From: Microglena sp. YARC
Lineage: Eukaryota; Chlorophyta; Chlorophyceae; Chlamydomonadales; Chlamydomonadaceae
Length of the DNA: 64,000 nucleotides
Assembly (NCBI GenBank): GCA_022414725.1
Contig: CM039464.1
Span: 930,001 to 994,000 of the forward strand
Reading direction: 5' to 3'
Shown piece after piece: positions 32,045-42,830 of the stretch; positions within the stretch are counted from its first letter, which is position 1, and each line of letters opens with the position of its first letter. Position numbers and translations under genes: made by a program. The notes below the pieces were generated by a model. It made no database searches, was not told where the DNA came from, and saw nothing but the letters and a program-made list of their open reading frames with translations.

Positions 32045-33215
32045 CATATGTTCAAATGTCCATATATATTCATTATATATTCAAATGTCCATATATATAT
32101 GCATCATCTATTCAAATGTCCATGTTTATATGTATCATGTATTCAAATGTCCATAAATATGTATCTTAGATTGAAATGTCCATATGTATGTATCATTTAT
32201 TCAAATGCCCAAGTATATATGCATCATATATTCAAATCTCCATATGTATGGATCATATATTCAAATGTCCATGTATATGCATCATACATTCAAATGTCCA
32301 AATATATGCATCATGTATTCAAATGTCCATCTATATGTATCATATATTCAAATGTCCATATATATGTGTCATATATTCAAATGTCCTATATGTTTGCTTC
32401 ATATATTCAAATCTCCATATATATGTATCATGTATTCAAATGTCCAAATATATGTGTCATATATTCAAATGTCCATACATATGCATCAGATATTCAAATG
32501 TCCATATATGTGTATCATATATTCAAATGTCCATATATGTGTATCATATATTCAAATGTCCATATATGTGTATCATATATTCAAATTTCCACATATACTT
32601 GCATTATATATTCAAATATCCATACATGTGTATCATATATTCAAATGTCCATTTATTGCATCATATATTCAAATGTTCCTATATACATGCATCATATATT
32701 CAAACGTCCATATATATGTATCTTAGATTCAAATGTCTATATATATGTATCATTTATTCAAATGCCCATATATATGTATCATATATTCAAATGTCCAAAT
32801 ATATGCATCATTTATTCAAATGTCCATATACATATTATCATATATTCAAATGTCCACATATATGTGTCATATATTCAAATGTCCTATATATATGCATCAT
32901 ATATTCAAATCTCCATATATGAGTATCATGTCTTCAAATGTCCAAATACATGTGTCAGATATTCAAATGTCCATACATATGCATCAGATATTCAAACGTC
33001 CATATATGTGTATCATATATTCAAATGTCCATATACGTGTATAATGTATTCAAATGTCCATATATGTGTAAAATGTATTCAAATGTCCACATATATTTGC
33101 ATCATATATTCAAATATCCATGTATGTGTATCATATATTCAAATGTCCGTTTATTGCATCATATATTCAAATGTCCCTATATATATGCATAATATATTCA
33201 AATGTCCATATATAT
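31921..33215. repeat. 29-bp AT-rich satellite, open in three frames
   Basis: About 44 copies of a unit ATATATGTATCATATATTCA plus AATGTCCAT. The unit lacks stop codons on the plus strand in all three phases, so one frame runs 427 codons and the other two also stay long. The predicted peptide (YSNVHI/FKCPYM/IQMSIY) is the same unit read in three phases. Confidence 0.93.
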
Positions 33216-34026
33216 GTATCGCGCAGTGTGAAACATGTATCCCACATTGACAGTATAATATGTACTGGCCAAGGTACTGGCTATATATTTACTGACAGTG
33301 GTCACGTCTGAGTGTCTGAAGCGTCACGCTCTGGCCAGAAACGCGAAGTGTGGCGCATCAGATGCTATGTATGCACTGGCTGTATTTGTACTGGCAGTAT
33401 AATATGTACTGGGTGGTTGGTGGTTGGCCCTGTGCAAGCAAACGGGCTGGCCCCTCAACCTCGTGACTCGTAATAAGAAGGCGTACCATTTATTTATTTT
33501 ATTTATGGCTGCTGTTGGACATGAATTGATCTTGAGCTAATTAGTTTACACGCATACACTGCTAAAATGGAAACAGGCCACAACTAGTTAAACATGGAAT
33601 AAAATGTTTAATTTAGCCCTTAAACATGGAATCAAGGGGTTAATTGAGGTAGATCTAACTGTGTGTGGTCTAAATGAACCCTCTGTATTCCATGGTTAAC
33701 TGGTCGTGGTCCGTTTCCATTTTAGTAGGGATACTTTGCCCATGAACAGTGTACCAGGGGTGTTGGTTTACAAGCATACCTCTATTCGCTACAGATAGTG
33801 GCTACTCAACTTTCCTGGAATCAGGCTTGAGTAGCCCAAGTATCTACACAACCTTGCCTACAGAAATCTGAAATAAAAAATACTGACCTTCAAGAACAGT
33901 GAACCATCAGGAAATGCAATCTAATTATATGCGATGTTTTAAATGAAACAGTCGACAGGCAGTCAATGATCAGAACAGTCCTGCGCATTCGGAAACGTTT
34001 AACATACATATTATTATTATTATTAT

Positions 34027-34097
<71 letters not shown>

Positions 34098-34145
34098 TTA
34101 CAGGTCGTTGGATGGATGTAAGATGTATATCTATATATGGATCTA
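33216..34145. other. Intergenic DNA with R1 copy and TAG microsatellite
   Basis: Holds a forward R1 copy (33,411-33,500, ATTT tail) and a (TTA)/(TAG)n run (about 34,010-34,098). No gene is visible. Confidence 0.55.
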
Positions 34146-34151
34146 TGTATA

Positions 34152-34386
34152 TCTTTTCTTTTCGTCTACGAGTGGTAGCTTCTAGGCAGCTCCATCAGCC
34201 AGCCACTGCGCTGAACCCCAATATTTCAGCAGGTTTTGACAGCTGATTTTGTCTGCTTCAGGGTGCATTTGGTAGCATTTCAAGCCAGGCAGGCAGGCAG
34301 GCAAGCAGGCAGCCAGCCAGCCAGCCAGCCAGCAATAGCCAGGTAGGGGAGCTGCCTAGAAGCTGTTGCTCGTAATTAAAAATACA
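34152..34386 (+). mobile_element. TA-type MITE R2, copy 1
   Basis: The left end CTTTTCTTTTCGTCTACGAG and right end TTGCTCGTAATTAAAAA are inverted. The interior carries AGGC and AGCC tandem runs (about 34,288-34,335). Confidence 0.6.
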
Positions 34387-34460
34387 AGTTATGTGGATGT
34401 TGATGCTGCATAATCATGTGATAATTGAAGAGGCATAGGCCATGCTAACTACTGAAGTGT

Positions 34461-34655
34461 CACAGCTTTTTATTTTCGGCTACCAGCAACAGCTTCTAGG
34501 CAGCTTCCTGAGCCAGCCACTAAGCCAAACCTCAAGATGTCAACAGAACATTAAAACTAGTTGTGTTAGCTTCAAGATGCACCAGCCTGCATCAGGCCTG
34601 GTGTAATAGCCAGTCAGGGGAGCTGCCAAGAAGCTGCTACTCGTAGCTGAAATGG
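34461..34655 (+). mobile_element. TA-type MITE R2, copy 2
   Basis: The inverted ends share GCTACxAGCAxCAGCTTCTA and AGCTGCTACTCGTAGCTGA. The interior matches copies 3 and 5 (CTCAAGATGTCAACAGAAC). Confidence 0.65.
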
Positions 34656-34943
34656 CTTGATATCCCCGAGATGGCGTCAGTGCCCAAGTGCAATAGACTG
34701 CGTTCGCTTTGGTCTGATAGGCAGGCAGGGGAGCTGCTGAGAAGCCACTGCTTGTGGCTGAAAAGAAAAGCTAGGTGAAGTGTCCGTTCCGTTTTAGGAA
34801 CATATTATATTTGCCTGGTGAAATATGTTGAATAATATGATAAATAATATATTCGCCTGGTGAAAAATATTTCCTTGGAGGTAAATATGATATTTTCCTG
34901 GTGAAATATGTCGTGCATAGATACATGAGTGATGAAAAGCATA

Positions 34944-35138
34944 GCTTTTCTTTTCGGCTACGTGTAGCAGCTTCTAGGCAGCTCCCCTGACTAGCTATTA
35001 CACCAGGCCTGGTGCAGGCTAGTGCATCTTGAAGCTAACACAACTAGTTTTCGTGTTCTGTTGACATCTTGATGTTTGGCTTAGTGGCTGGCTCAGGAAG
35101 CTGCTTAGGAAATGCTGCTCGTAGCTGAAAAGAGAAGC
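34944..35138 (+). mobile_element. TA-type MITE R2, copy 3
   Basis: 195 bp with GCTTTTCTTTTCGGCTAC and its inverse at the ends, flanked by TA on both sides (34,942-34,943 and 35,139-35,140). Its interior is in the opposite orientation to copy 2. Confidence 0.75.
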
Positions 35139-35203
35139 TATTATGAGAATGATCAAGTTCAACAATATAACATGACCTCATGCCCCCCATCGTATACTTG
35201 TCA

Positions 35204-35379
35204 GTAGTAGGGACCGGCATATCATATGATGTTGACCAAAGGCGATCATATGATATCACACAAATTACATCATATAATATTGTCTTTAAATGGTAACTTC
35301 AGCCTAGTCAGACTGCCGGCATCATATGATATCGTATGATATCATATGATATGATATGATATTGCCGTTCCCTACTTGT
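35204..35379 (+). mobile_element. MITE R4 (TAGGGAACGGCA ends, ATCATATGAT palindromes)
   Basis: Terminal inverted TAGGGACCGGCAT / ATTGCCGTTCCCTA with internal ATCATATGATATC palindromes. CTTGTCAGT occurs beside both ends, a possible target duplication. Other copies are at 47,696-47,865 and 61,324-61,493, with a fragment in dynein intron 17. Confidence 0.7.
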
Positions 35380-35799
35380 CAGTGATTGGGGTCTACTTCA
35401 ATAGTGTATCATTTATTTAAATCCTCCTGATAATATGTCAATATAATCTTGATTTTTCCGGATCCACAGATTGGGCAAGCCCCTTCAGCCTAATTGGATA
35501 CTTTGGGACTGTAGCAAAATTACATACATAGAAGAAGGGTGCCCTGTCCTCATATCTCCTACCGAGTTCTGCCTACTGCTTTCTTGATTCAGCGCCAAGC
35601 ACTCCTGGTTTACTTCGCTGATTGCACAGCGTGCTGCAGTTACTGGAAGAAGTATGGAGGGAACTGGGAACATAGTTAATGATAACGCCTGGTGGGGCGT
35701 GGTGTTAAGGGAACCCGTCGTACGCGGGTAGGGAGCGGTCTTCTACCTCAACTGGATAAGCTACCATCGCGGTTGACAACGACCTACAACGCCAGGAGC

Positions 35800-35874
35800 G
35801 ACCGGAGGGGGAATCGAACCCCCGACTCTTCATCCTCATAGTGATTTGGTCTACCACTAGACCAATGTGTATCA
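35800..35874 (-). pseudogene. tRNA-like sequence
   Basis: On the minus strand the segment has a D-arm-like TGGTCTAGTGGTAGACC and a perfect T-arm GGGGGTTCGATTCCCCC. The acceptor stem does not pair and the anticodon arm is poor, so it is more likely a tRNA-derived repeat or pseudogene than a working tRNA. Confidence 0.45.
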
Positions 35875-35934
35875 CTGAAAGGGGCTAAGTGGGAACATAA
35901 CAAGTTGAAAGGATGCAGGGATTATTTTTTTCGC

Positions 35935-36610
35935 TTTACATAGCGATCGCTAGTTTTGACCCCGTTTTTTGTGTGCCCTGAATGGCCCTACAAACCCGCT
36001 ATAAAGCTATAAATGCTATACAAAGCTATAAAAAGCACTAATACGCTGTCCCAGGAGGAGGCCTGAAACCATAAAGGTAGAAAAAAAACTTTCAGATTAG
36101 AAAAATCCCTGAAAGGATTTTCACTTGGAAGAGTGGGCCTCCTTGAGCTAGCCTTAGACGCAGAGTTTTTTGTTGATGTGCAAGGAGGAGCCACGCCAAC
36201 AAAAGTAAGCACCCATTGGTCGCCGGGAGATGCCGACCCAGTACCAATAACACGTGCACTAGTGCGCCACAAAACCTACACTGGCCAGTGGCACCCCTGG
36301 GACCACTCACTGACCAAGGCAGACACTTCCATAACGCTGAAGTGACCAAATATGTCCCATCTCAACTGATCAGAGGTTTCTTGCATGTGTAACGAAAGTG
36401 TCGGGCAATTAAATGTTAGATTGGCACGTTCACCAGTCCCAGTTCACCACTCTAGACAAAATAGACCCCAGCAGGTTTCCAACTAACAGAAGCTTGTAGC
36501 TAGTAGCTTCATGGCTACAAAGCTGCCCCAGATTCAATTCCGAAAATTGCGTCGGGCATTGACAGACTGCGATTTTGTGTCCGCTTTCTCTCCGCTTCTA
36601 TTTTGCATGT
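35935..36610. other. R5 repeat and ARP7 upstream region
   Basis: An R5 copy (TAGCGATCGCTAGTTTTGACC, about 35,940-36,105) is followed by a stretch with an unassigned 70-codon plus frame (36,133-36,345) and then the presumed 5' UTR of the ARP7 gene. No core promoter motif stands out. Confidence 0.45.
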
Positions 36611-36613
36611 GAG

Positions 36614-37172
36614 ATGGAGCAGATAGTCGTCTTGGACTATGGCAGCAAGACTTTCAAGGCCGGCTTCTCATACTCCTTCCCGAGCGAGGAGGAACCTCGG
36701 GTAGCGATCCCGACCATCGTTGAGCGGACGGACCAGCCAGCGGAGCCATCGCAGCATCAGGGGTCGAACGTCCGATTCCCTGTGGTGAAGGGGAAGATTC
36801 ATAATTTCGAAGAAATTGAGGCGCTTACCTCGCATGTGCTATACGATAAGCTGGGATGGGAGGTCGGTGCCGAGGGACTGGTTATCATGTCTGAGCCCGT
36901 GCTTACCTCTCGCTCGGATCGTGAGGCCACGGCACAGATGATGTTCGAGACATTCAACGTTGAAGGGCTGTACGTACAAGACCAAGCCACTCTATCTCTC
37001 TATGCCTTGGGCAGAATAACAGGCTGTGTGCTGGACGTGGGCCATGGCAAGGTGGATGTATCAGTAGTGACTGAAGGTCAGCTGAATTCATCAACTTGTC
37101 GGCGCATGGAGTTTGCGGGCGAGGAGCTCACCTACTTGCTTCAAGATCTCTTACGCAGCAATGGAGTTCCAG
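36614..37172 (+). CDS. ARP7: ARP7 exon 1
   Basis: 186 codons plus one base, MEQIVVLDYGSKTFKAG to SNGVP. Donor CCAG|GTGAAT. An upstream ATG at 36,606 is out of frame, so 36,614 is taken as the start. Confidence 0.87.
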
Positions 37173-38338
37173 GTGAATAGCATGGACTTGTCACAGTAGT
37201 AGGCATGTTGGTAACTTTCTTGGAAAAAGTAACCCACTCCATGTTGTCAGGGAATGTTTCCCTAGCTAACGATGAAGTTCCAGGCGCACAGCATGGACTT
37301 GTCTTAGTGTGCATGTGGTATGTGCATGTGGTATGTGGTGGTGCTGGGTGGTGGGGAAGTTGGTATGTGGTGGTGGGATCAGGTGGGATGTGGTGGTGGG
37401 TGGGTGGGGAAGTTGGTATGTGGTGGTGATGTGGTGGTGGTGAGTGGGTTGGGAAGTTGGGATGTGGTGGTGGGATGTGGTGGTGGTGGGATCAGGTGGG
37501 ATGTGGTGGTGGTGGGTGGGTGGGTGGGGAAGTTGGTTTGTTGGTTGCTGAAGCACCCACGCTATGTTGCAAGGGAAAGCTGACTTAGCTGGTAGGAGTG
37601 GACTTGCATACACATGAATACAGCTGTACGCCAATTAACAAACACAGCACCCACCCACCCACCCACCCACCACATACCCACCTACCTACCACATCCGCCC
37701 TGCATCTACCACACCACCCACCTACCACATCCACCCGCCCACCCACCCACCCACCTACCTACCACATCCACCCGCCCGCACGCCACCCACCCACCCACCC
37801 TACCTACCACATCTTCCCTGCATCTACCACATCCACCTACCTACCTCACCCGACCTGCACTTCCCACATCCACCCACATACCCACCCTAATCACACCCAT
37901 CAACCCACCATTACCACACACCTACAGCTGTACCATTCAATGCTGAACATTGGTGCTCATGTCTCTGAGCAGATGCAAGCGATCAGATTTTTTGTTTGTT
38001 TCAGAAAGGGGTCTTCTTGTAGCAATCAGGGATTTGGTGTCTGTCAGGGTTGGGCTCCTGGTAGTGATTTGGGTAGGTGGCCCGAGGGGGGGGGGGGGGG
38101 GGGAGGGGGGGGGCGGGCGGGGGAGTCTCAGGTTAGCGTACATTTTAGCCAAAAGCGGGGTCCTAAGTAGCGATCGCTTCTGGTAGCGGAACAAACCCTA
38201 GGTGCTTCGCTTGTGGAAATTGGCAGAGAGTGGGTTCAAAATTGGCAGCGATGTTCGAGCTGTCCGAGGTTTGGAAGGGTGGAGATTGGGTTTACAAGGC
38301 CGAGGGTTGGAACGTGACGGACAGACAGACAGAAAGAA

Positions 38339-38377
<39 letters not shown>

Positions 38378-38843
38378 GCGTTTACCTTGGGGGCTCCTGC
38401 CCCCTAGAAGGGGGGTCTCCGCCAAAAAAAGCTCTGCATGCGGTGCAGGGATTTATTTCCCCGCTATATATAGCGATCGCTACCTTTGAATCCGTTTTGG
38501 CCCAAATTGCCGCTACACAAATGTGGAAAACAGTGTTTATTTGTTGCCCTTAAAGGCCCTAAAAAACTATAAAAACGCCGAAAACGCTATAAAACGCTGT
38601 CCCAGGAGGAGGCCTAGAACCATTAAGCTAGGCTAAAACCCACCTACAGATTTGAAAAAATCTGCATGCGGTGTACTACTCAAGTGCAGAGAGCAGAGGG
38701 TGCAACATATAAATAGCAGCTAATTCGCAGCTAATATACTTATATTTAATACGGTATACTTATGTAATACACTCACACGCCAGCCAAATGCACCTCCTTC
38801 GCCCCCACCTAAACCAAACCAATCCAATAGACACACGCACAAA

Positions 38844-38891
<48 letters not shown>

Positions 38892-39583
38892 CTTCAAGCT
38901 GGCCCATTACCTTGCGCTTATCAGCCATGCAGTTGCCGTAGAGGTAGACACTACCCCACACCCACACCCCACACCCCACCCCAAACCCACACACCCACAC
39001 ATGCACCCACACAAATACCCCCCCCCCCACACACACACCACCACACCACCACCACCCACCCAACCGCCAATCCCCATGCAGCGCTGCAAGGCGGTGCCCA
39101 TGATGCAGAGCTGCTTAAAGAGACGTGCAGCTCAGTAGCAGAAAGCGCCTCCGCCTTTTACAGAGCCAGAGCCATGTCTAGCACAATGCATGACAGCAAG
39201 GCCTTCACCCTCCCTGACAGACAGCACCTACCACATCCCATTCCCACCATGCACCTATTACATCCACACACAAGCACACACACATCCACACGAACACACA
39301 TCCACACACACAAAAATATCCCCCCCCCCCCCCCCCCCCCCCCACACACACACACCACCCCCACCACTACCACCTACCCACCCCAACCGCCAATCCCCCT
39401 TATGCAGTGCTGCAAGGCGGCGCCCATGATGCGGAGCTACTTACAAAGATGCGCAGCTCAGCAGCAGAAATCGCCTCCGCCTTCGACAGAGCCATGTCTA
39501 GCACCACGCATGAATCCAAAGTCTTCACCTTACCTGACGGACAGCAAATAACACATCCCACTCCCACCATGCACCTACTACAT

Positions 39584-39624
<41 letters not shown>

Positions 39625-40720
39625 CACACACACACCAATCCTCCCATCCAACTCCTGAAAGTAAGGTCCTCACCCTCCCTGACAGACAGCACCTACCACA
39701 TCCCACTCCCACCATGCACCTACCACATCCACACAAAAATACACACACACACCAATCCTACCATCCAACGCCTGAAAGCATGGTCTTCACCCTCCCTGAC
39801 AGGCAGCACCTACCACATCCCACTCCCACCATGCACCTATCACATCCACACAAAAATACACACACACACCAATCCTACCATCCAACGCCTGAAAGCATGG
39901 TCTTCACCCTCCCTTACAGACAGCACCTACCACATCCCACTCCCACCATGCACATACACATCCACACATCCACACACACACACCAATCCTCCCATCCAAC
40001 GCCTGAAACCAAAGCCTTCACCCTCCTTGGCAGACAGCACCTACCACATCCCACTCCCACCATGCACCTACCACATCCACACACATCCACACACACACAA
40101 ATATTCCCCCCCCCCCCCCCCCCCACACACACACACCCACCCACCCCAACCGCCTATCCCCCCATGCAGCGCTGAAAGGCGGTGCCCATGATGCAGAGCT
40201 GCTTAAAGAGATGTGCAGCTCAGCAGCAGAAAGCGCCTCCGCCTTCGACAGAGCCATGTCTAGCACCACGCATGAATCCAAAGTCTTCACCTTACCTGAC
40301 GGGCAGCAGATAACCTCCACCACTGAGGGAATGCATGTGACGGAAGCTCTCTTCAGGCCGGAGCTGATCAGCTGTCACGGTCCTGGGCTAGCTGACCTGG
40401 CAGCTGAATGTGTGGCCACACACTATGAGGGTGCATTTCGGCGGCAGGTGTTTGAGGGGGTGTTGGTATGTGGGGGGGGAAGTGCCATCCCAGGGCTAGC
40501 AACTCGCTTGATAAAAGAAGTGAAGACGCTGTTACCCCCAAGCATCAACCCCGCCCTGTGCCCTGTGCCTGAGTACTTGCAAGCAGATCACACGTGCAAG
40601 TTTGCTCCCTGGGTGGGTGGCGCTGTGTTATCTAAGGTTTTGCTGCAGCAGGGGCAGTTTGTGGGCAAGGCTGATTACGACGAGTTCGGGCCGTATGCAA
40701 TGCATAGGAAGTGTTGCTAA
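36614..40720 (+). CDS. ARP7: Actin-related protein 7 (ARP7)-type, two exons, 369 aa
   Basis: Nuclear actin-related protein; in plants ARP7 is linked to SWI/SNF-type chromatin-remodelling complexes. Exons 36,614-37,172 (phase 1 out) and 40,170-40,720 sum to 1,110 nt including TAA. It has the actin fold start VLDYGSKTFKAGF, a second phosphate-loop-like segment GCVLDVGHGKVDVSVV, and the family segments LSLYALGRITGC, VFTLPDGQQI, VCGGGSAIPGL and APWVGGAVLSKV, ending HRKCC. Length and ending match plant ARP7 (about 363 aa, HRKCF) rather than conventional actin. The 2,997-bp intron holds echoes of the exon 2 5' end, and copies of the C-terminus follow the stop. The orthology call rests on remembered family motifs. 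Confidence 0.85.
37173..39079. other. ARP7 intron, simple-repeat part
   Basis: Contains TGGTGGTGGG repeats, CCACCCAC repeats (37,640-37,900), a G-rich run (38,088-38,115), a GACA microsatellite (38,325-38,375), an R5 copy (38,456-38,655) and a CA run (38,830-38,890). No additional exon is needed for the ARP7 frame. A short segment at 37,205-37,290 repeats the exon 1 end (GAAGTTCCAGGCGCACAGC). Confidence 0.6.
39082..40090 (+). repeat. Echoes of ARP7 exon 2 5' edge
   Basis: Two long copies start after CAG acceptors at 39,082 and 39,408 and repeat about 150 bases of exon 2 (GGAHDAELL to LPDGQQ). At least four shorter copies of the VFTLPDGQ segment follow (about 39,656, 39,773, 39,890 and 40,008, period near 117 bp). 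All lie upstream of the true exon, and each runs into CCATGCACCTACCACATCC-type intron repeat. Confidence 0.88.
40170..40720 (+). CDS. ARP7: ARP7 exon 2
   Basis: Starts after CCCATGCAG and joins exon 1 in phase (G + CG = Ala). The only copy that reads through MHVTEALFRPEL to the HRKCC stop at 40,718-40,720. Confidence 0.88.
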
Positions 40721-41139
40721 GGTGGGGCAGAGTGGGGCAGTTTGTGGGCAAGGATTTGCATTTGATTGCTGCATGGTTTTCCCGCCAACTCTGGGATGCT
40801 CAACGTCTTCCAATGCCAGGCCCCCCCGTGCGATACCCACGGAAACCAGGGAGCCAACTAAGCGGATTATACAACTTTGTGGGCAAGGCTGAGTACAACG
40901 AGTTTGGGCTGTATGCAATGCACAGGAAGTGCTGTTGAGGTGGGGCAGAGTGTAGGGCAGAGTGGGGCAGCTTGTGGGCAAGGATTTGGATTTGATTGCT
41001 GCATGGTTTTTCAGCCAACTCTGGGCTGCTCAACGTCTTCCAATGCCAGGCCCCCCCGTGCGATACCCACAGAAACCAGGGAGCCAACTAAGCGGATTAG
41101 ACAACTTTGTGGGCAAGGCTTAGTGCGACGAGTTTGGAC
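40721..41139 (+). repeat. Echoes of the ARP7 C-terminus and stop downstream of the gene
   Basis: A copy at 40,872-40,939 repeats FVGKADYDEFGPYAMHRKCC with a few changes and its own TGA stop, and a truncated copy starts at 41,102. Two near-identical about 100-bp spacers (CCAACTCTGGGxTGCTCAAC ... GGCCCCCCCGTGCGAT) separate them. The duplication covered coding end, stop and 3' flank. Confidence 0.8.
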
Positions 41140-41252
41140 CAGGGTACAACATTGAGTCAAATTGGTCAGCGCTTAAAGCGCACAAACGTCAAATTGGTCA
41201 GCGCTTTGCAGTGCAAAAAGCGCAAAAACTGCGCGCTGCGCCCACAGGCCTA
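41140..41252 (+). mobile_element. Truncated hAT-like MITE R3
   Basis: The left end CAGGGTACAAC and the CAAATTGGTCAGCGCTTAAA interior match the family, but the right half is missing. Confidence 0.65.
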
Positions 41253-41912
41253 GGGTTAAGGGATAGTTAGGTTTAATTAGCATGGTTTGATTACATACAT
41301 GGTCTATCAGCCTCCGAATGGTGAGCACCGAACAGCAGGTGAACAAGGTTTGGCTTGGCTTGATTACATACATTGTCAATCAGCCTCCAAATGGTGAGCA
41401 CTGAACAGCAGGTGATCAGGGTTTGGCTTGGTTTTATTGCGTATATGGTCTATCAGCCTCCAAATGGTGAGCACTGAACAGCAGGTGATCAAGGTTTGGC
41501 TTGGTTTGATTACATACATGGTCTATCAGCCTTCAGGCTGTTCGCTGTGTGCGGGATGAGTATTCATGAAATGGTGAGCACTGAACAGCAGGTGAACAAG
41601 GTTTGGCTTGGCTTGATTACATACATGGTCTATCAGCCTCCAAGCTGCTCACCGTCTGCAGGCAGAGCAAGAGTAAGTAGTGCAGACACTTCTACTACCA
41701 TTAATACTACTACTACACATACTAGAATACCGTCACAGACACTTGGTCACTCCCAGGAGTAGCACTGGTCAGTGGTTGGTCAGTGGTGCGGGTGTGATTG
41801 GTTGAGGGCTGGCAACTCCCGCCGGCCTAAGGGTGTCTACTTGTTCGTTCCGAGTAGGAGTAACTCCTCCGATCACATCTTATCTTTATAGTGTAGGGCT
41901 ATCATCAGGGTT
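41253..41912. repeat. Tandem repeat (about 85-100 bp unit)
   Basis: Units contain TGATTACATACATGGTCTAT, CAGCCTCCAAATGGTGAGCA and CTGAACAGCAGGTGAxCA, at least four copies between 41,270 and 41,660. The rest is unassigned. Confidence 0.7.
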
Positions 41913-42107
41913 TTTCTTTTCGGATTTTCATAGCAGCTTCTAGGCAGATCCCCGAGCCGACCACTTGGCTACACATATATATTTCAGCAGTTATGGAAAG
42001 CTGATTATGTCAGCTTCAAAGTGCTCGAGGTTGCTCCATGTTTGGCTGAATAGCCAGTCATGGTAGCTGCCCAGAAGCTGCTGCTCGTAGCTGAAAGAAA
42101 AACACTG
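41913..42107 (+). mobile_element. TA-type MITE R2, copy 4
   Basis: Inverted ends share AGCAGCTTCTAGGCAG and its inverse (CTGCCCAGAAGCTGCTGCTC). Confidence 0.6.
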
Positions 42108-42239
42108 GCTAGCATACTATAGGGAGACCCAACCTTTGAGGTGAAATCCTGCGTGAAACAAGTCCTAGGCGGCAGCGCAAGCGACGCGAAAAATTGGCGG
42201 GAAATTGGCGGAAAATTGGAGAGTGTTAGCTATCGGAGC

Positions 42240-42830
42240 GACAGGTGGTAACGGAGTCGAGCAGACGGAAGCCAGTTAGTTATGAGCCAGTTAGTTACGA
42301 GACAGGTGGCTTCGTGTCAGGTTTCGTGTGGTCGGTCGCACGGACGGACAACGTGATGATCCTGGGGGCTCGCGCTTCCCAGAAGGGGGGGCTCTGGAGG
42401 AGGGGAAAGCAATCTCATGCATCCACACACAGGGTTGTGAGTCACGGCACTACACATGTGCGTTTCTGCTTGACAATACGTAAGCTTTTGGAGACCATCT
42501 ACATGAATCACGGTAAAAATGATAAGCCTGGAGATCCAAAGTTACGTGCCAGGCACTGCCAGCACGTAACTTGAAGACCCCCATCTATGTTTTTACGTAA
42601 CCCCAAATGGAACAAGCTCTATGCAGGGTCGCCTGCAACCCTTAAAATGGCGTAGAGTGATCGCGAGGGAGCGACAGGTGGCAACGGAAGCGAGTTACTT
42701 ACAATACCGTTGGCTTACGTGTCAGGCTTCATCGCGGTCAGGTGGATGGATGGATGGTCGGTCGGACGGACAAATGGGCAAACATGGGGGCTCCCGCTCC
42801 CTTGAAGAGGGGGCTCCGCCCAAAATGTAG
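42240..42830. repeat. Dispersed repeat R9, two copies
   Basis: Segments near 42,240-42,410 and 42,640-42,830 share GCGACAGGTGG...ACGGA, TGTCAGGxTTC and GGGGGCTCxCGCT. A reverse copy lies at 49,005-49,200 and a partial one near 38,380-38,430. Confidence 0.6.

Noticed and set aside
31967..33250. A 427-aa hydrophobic protein
   Set aside because: It is the 29-bp satellite read through three phases; all three frames give the same cycling peptide.
35800..35874. A functional tRNA on the minus strand
   Set aside because: The T-arm and D-arm look good but the acceptor stem does not pair and there is no sound anticodon stem.
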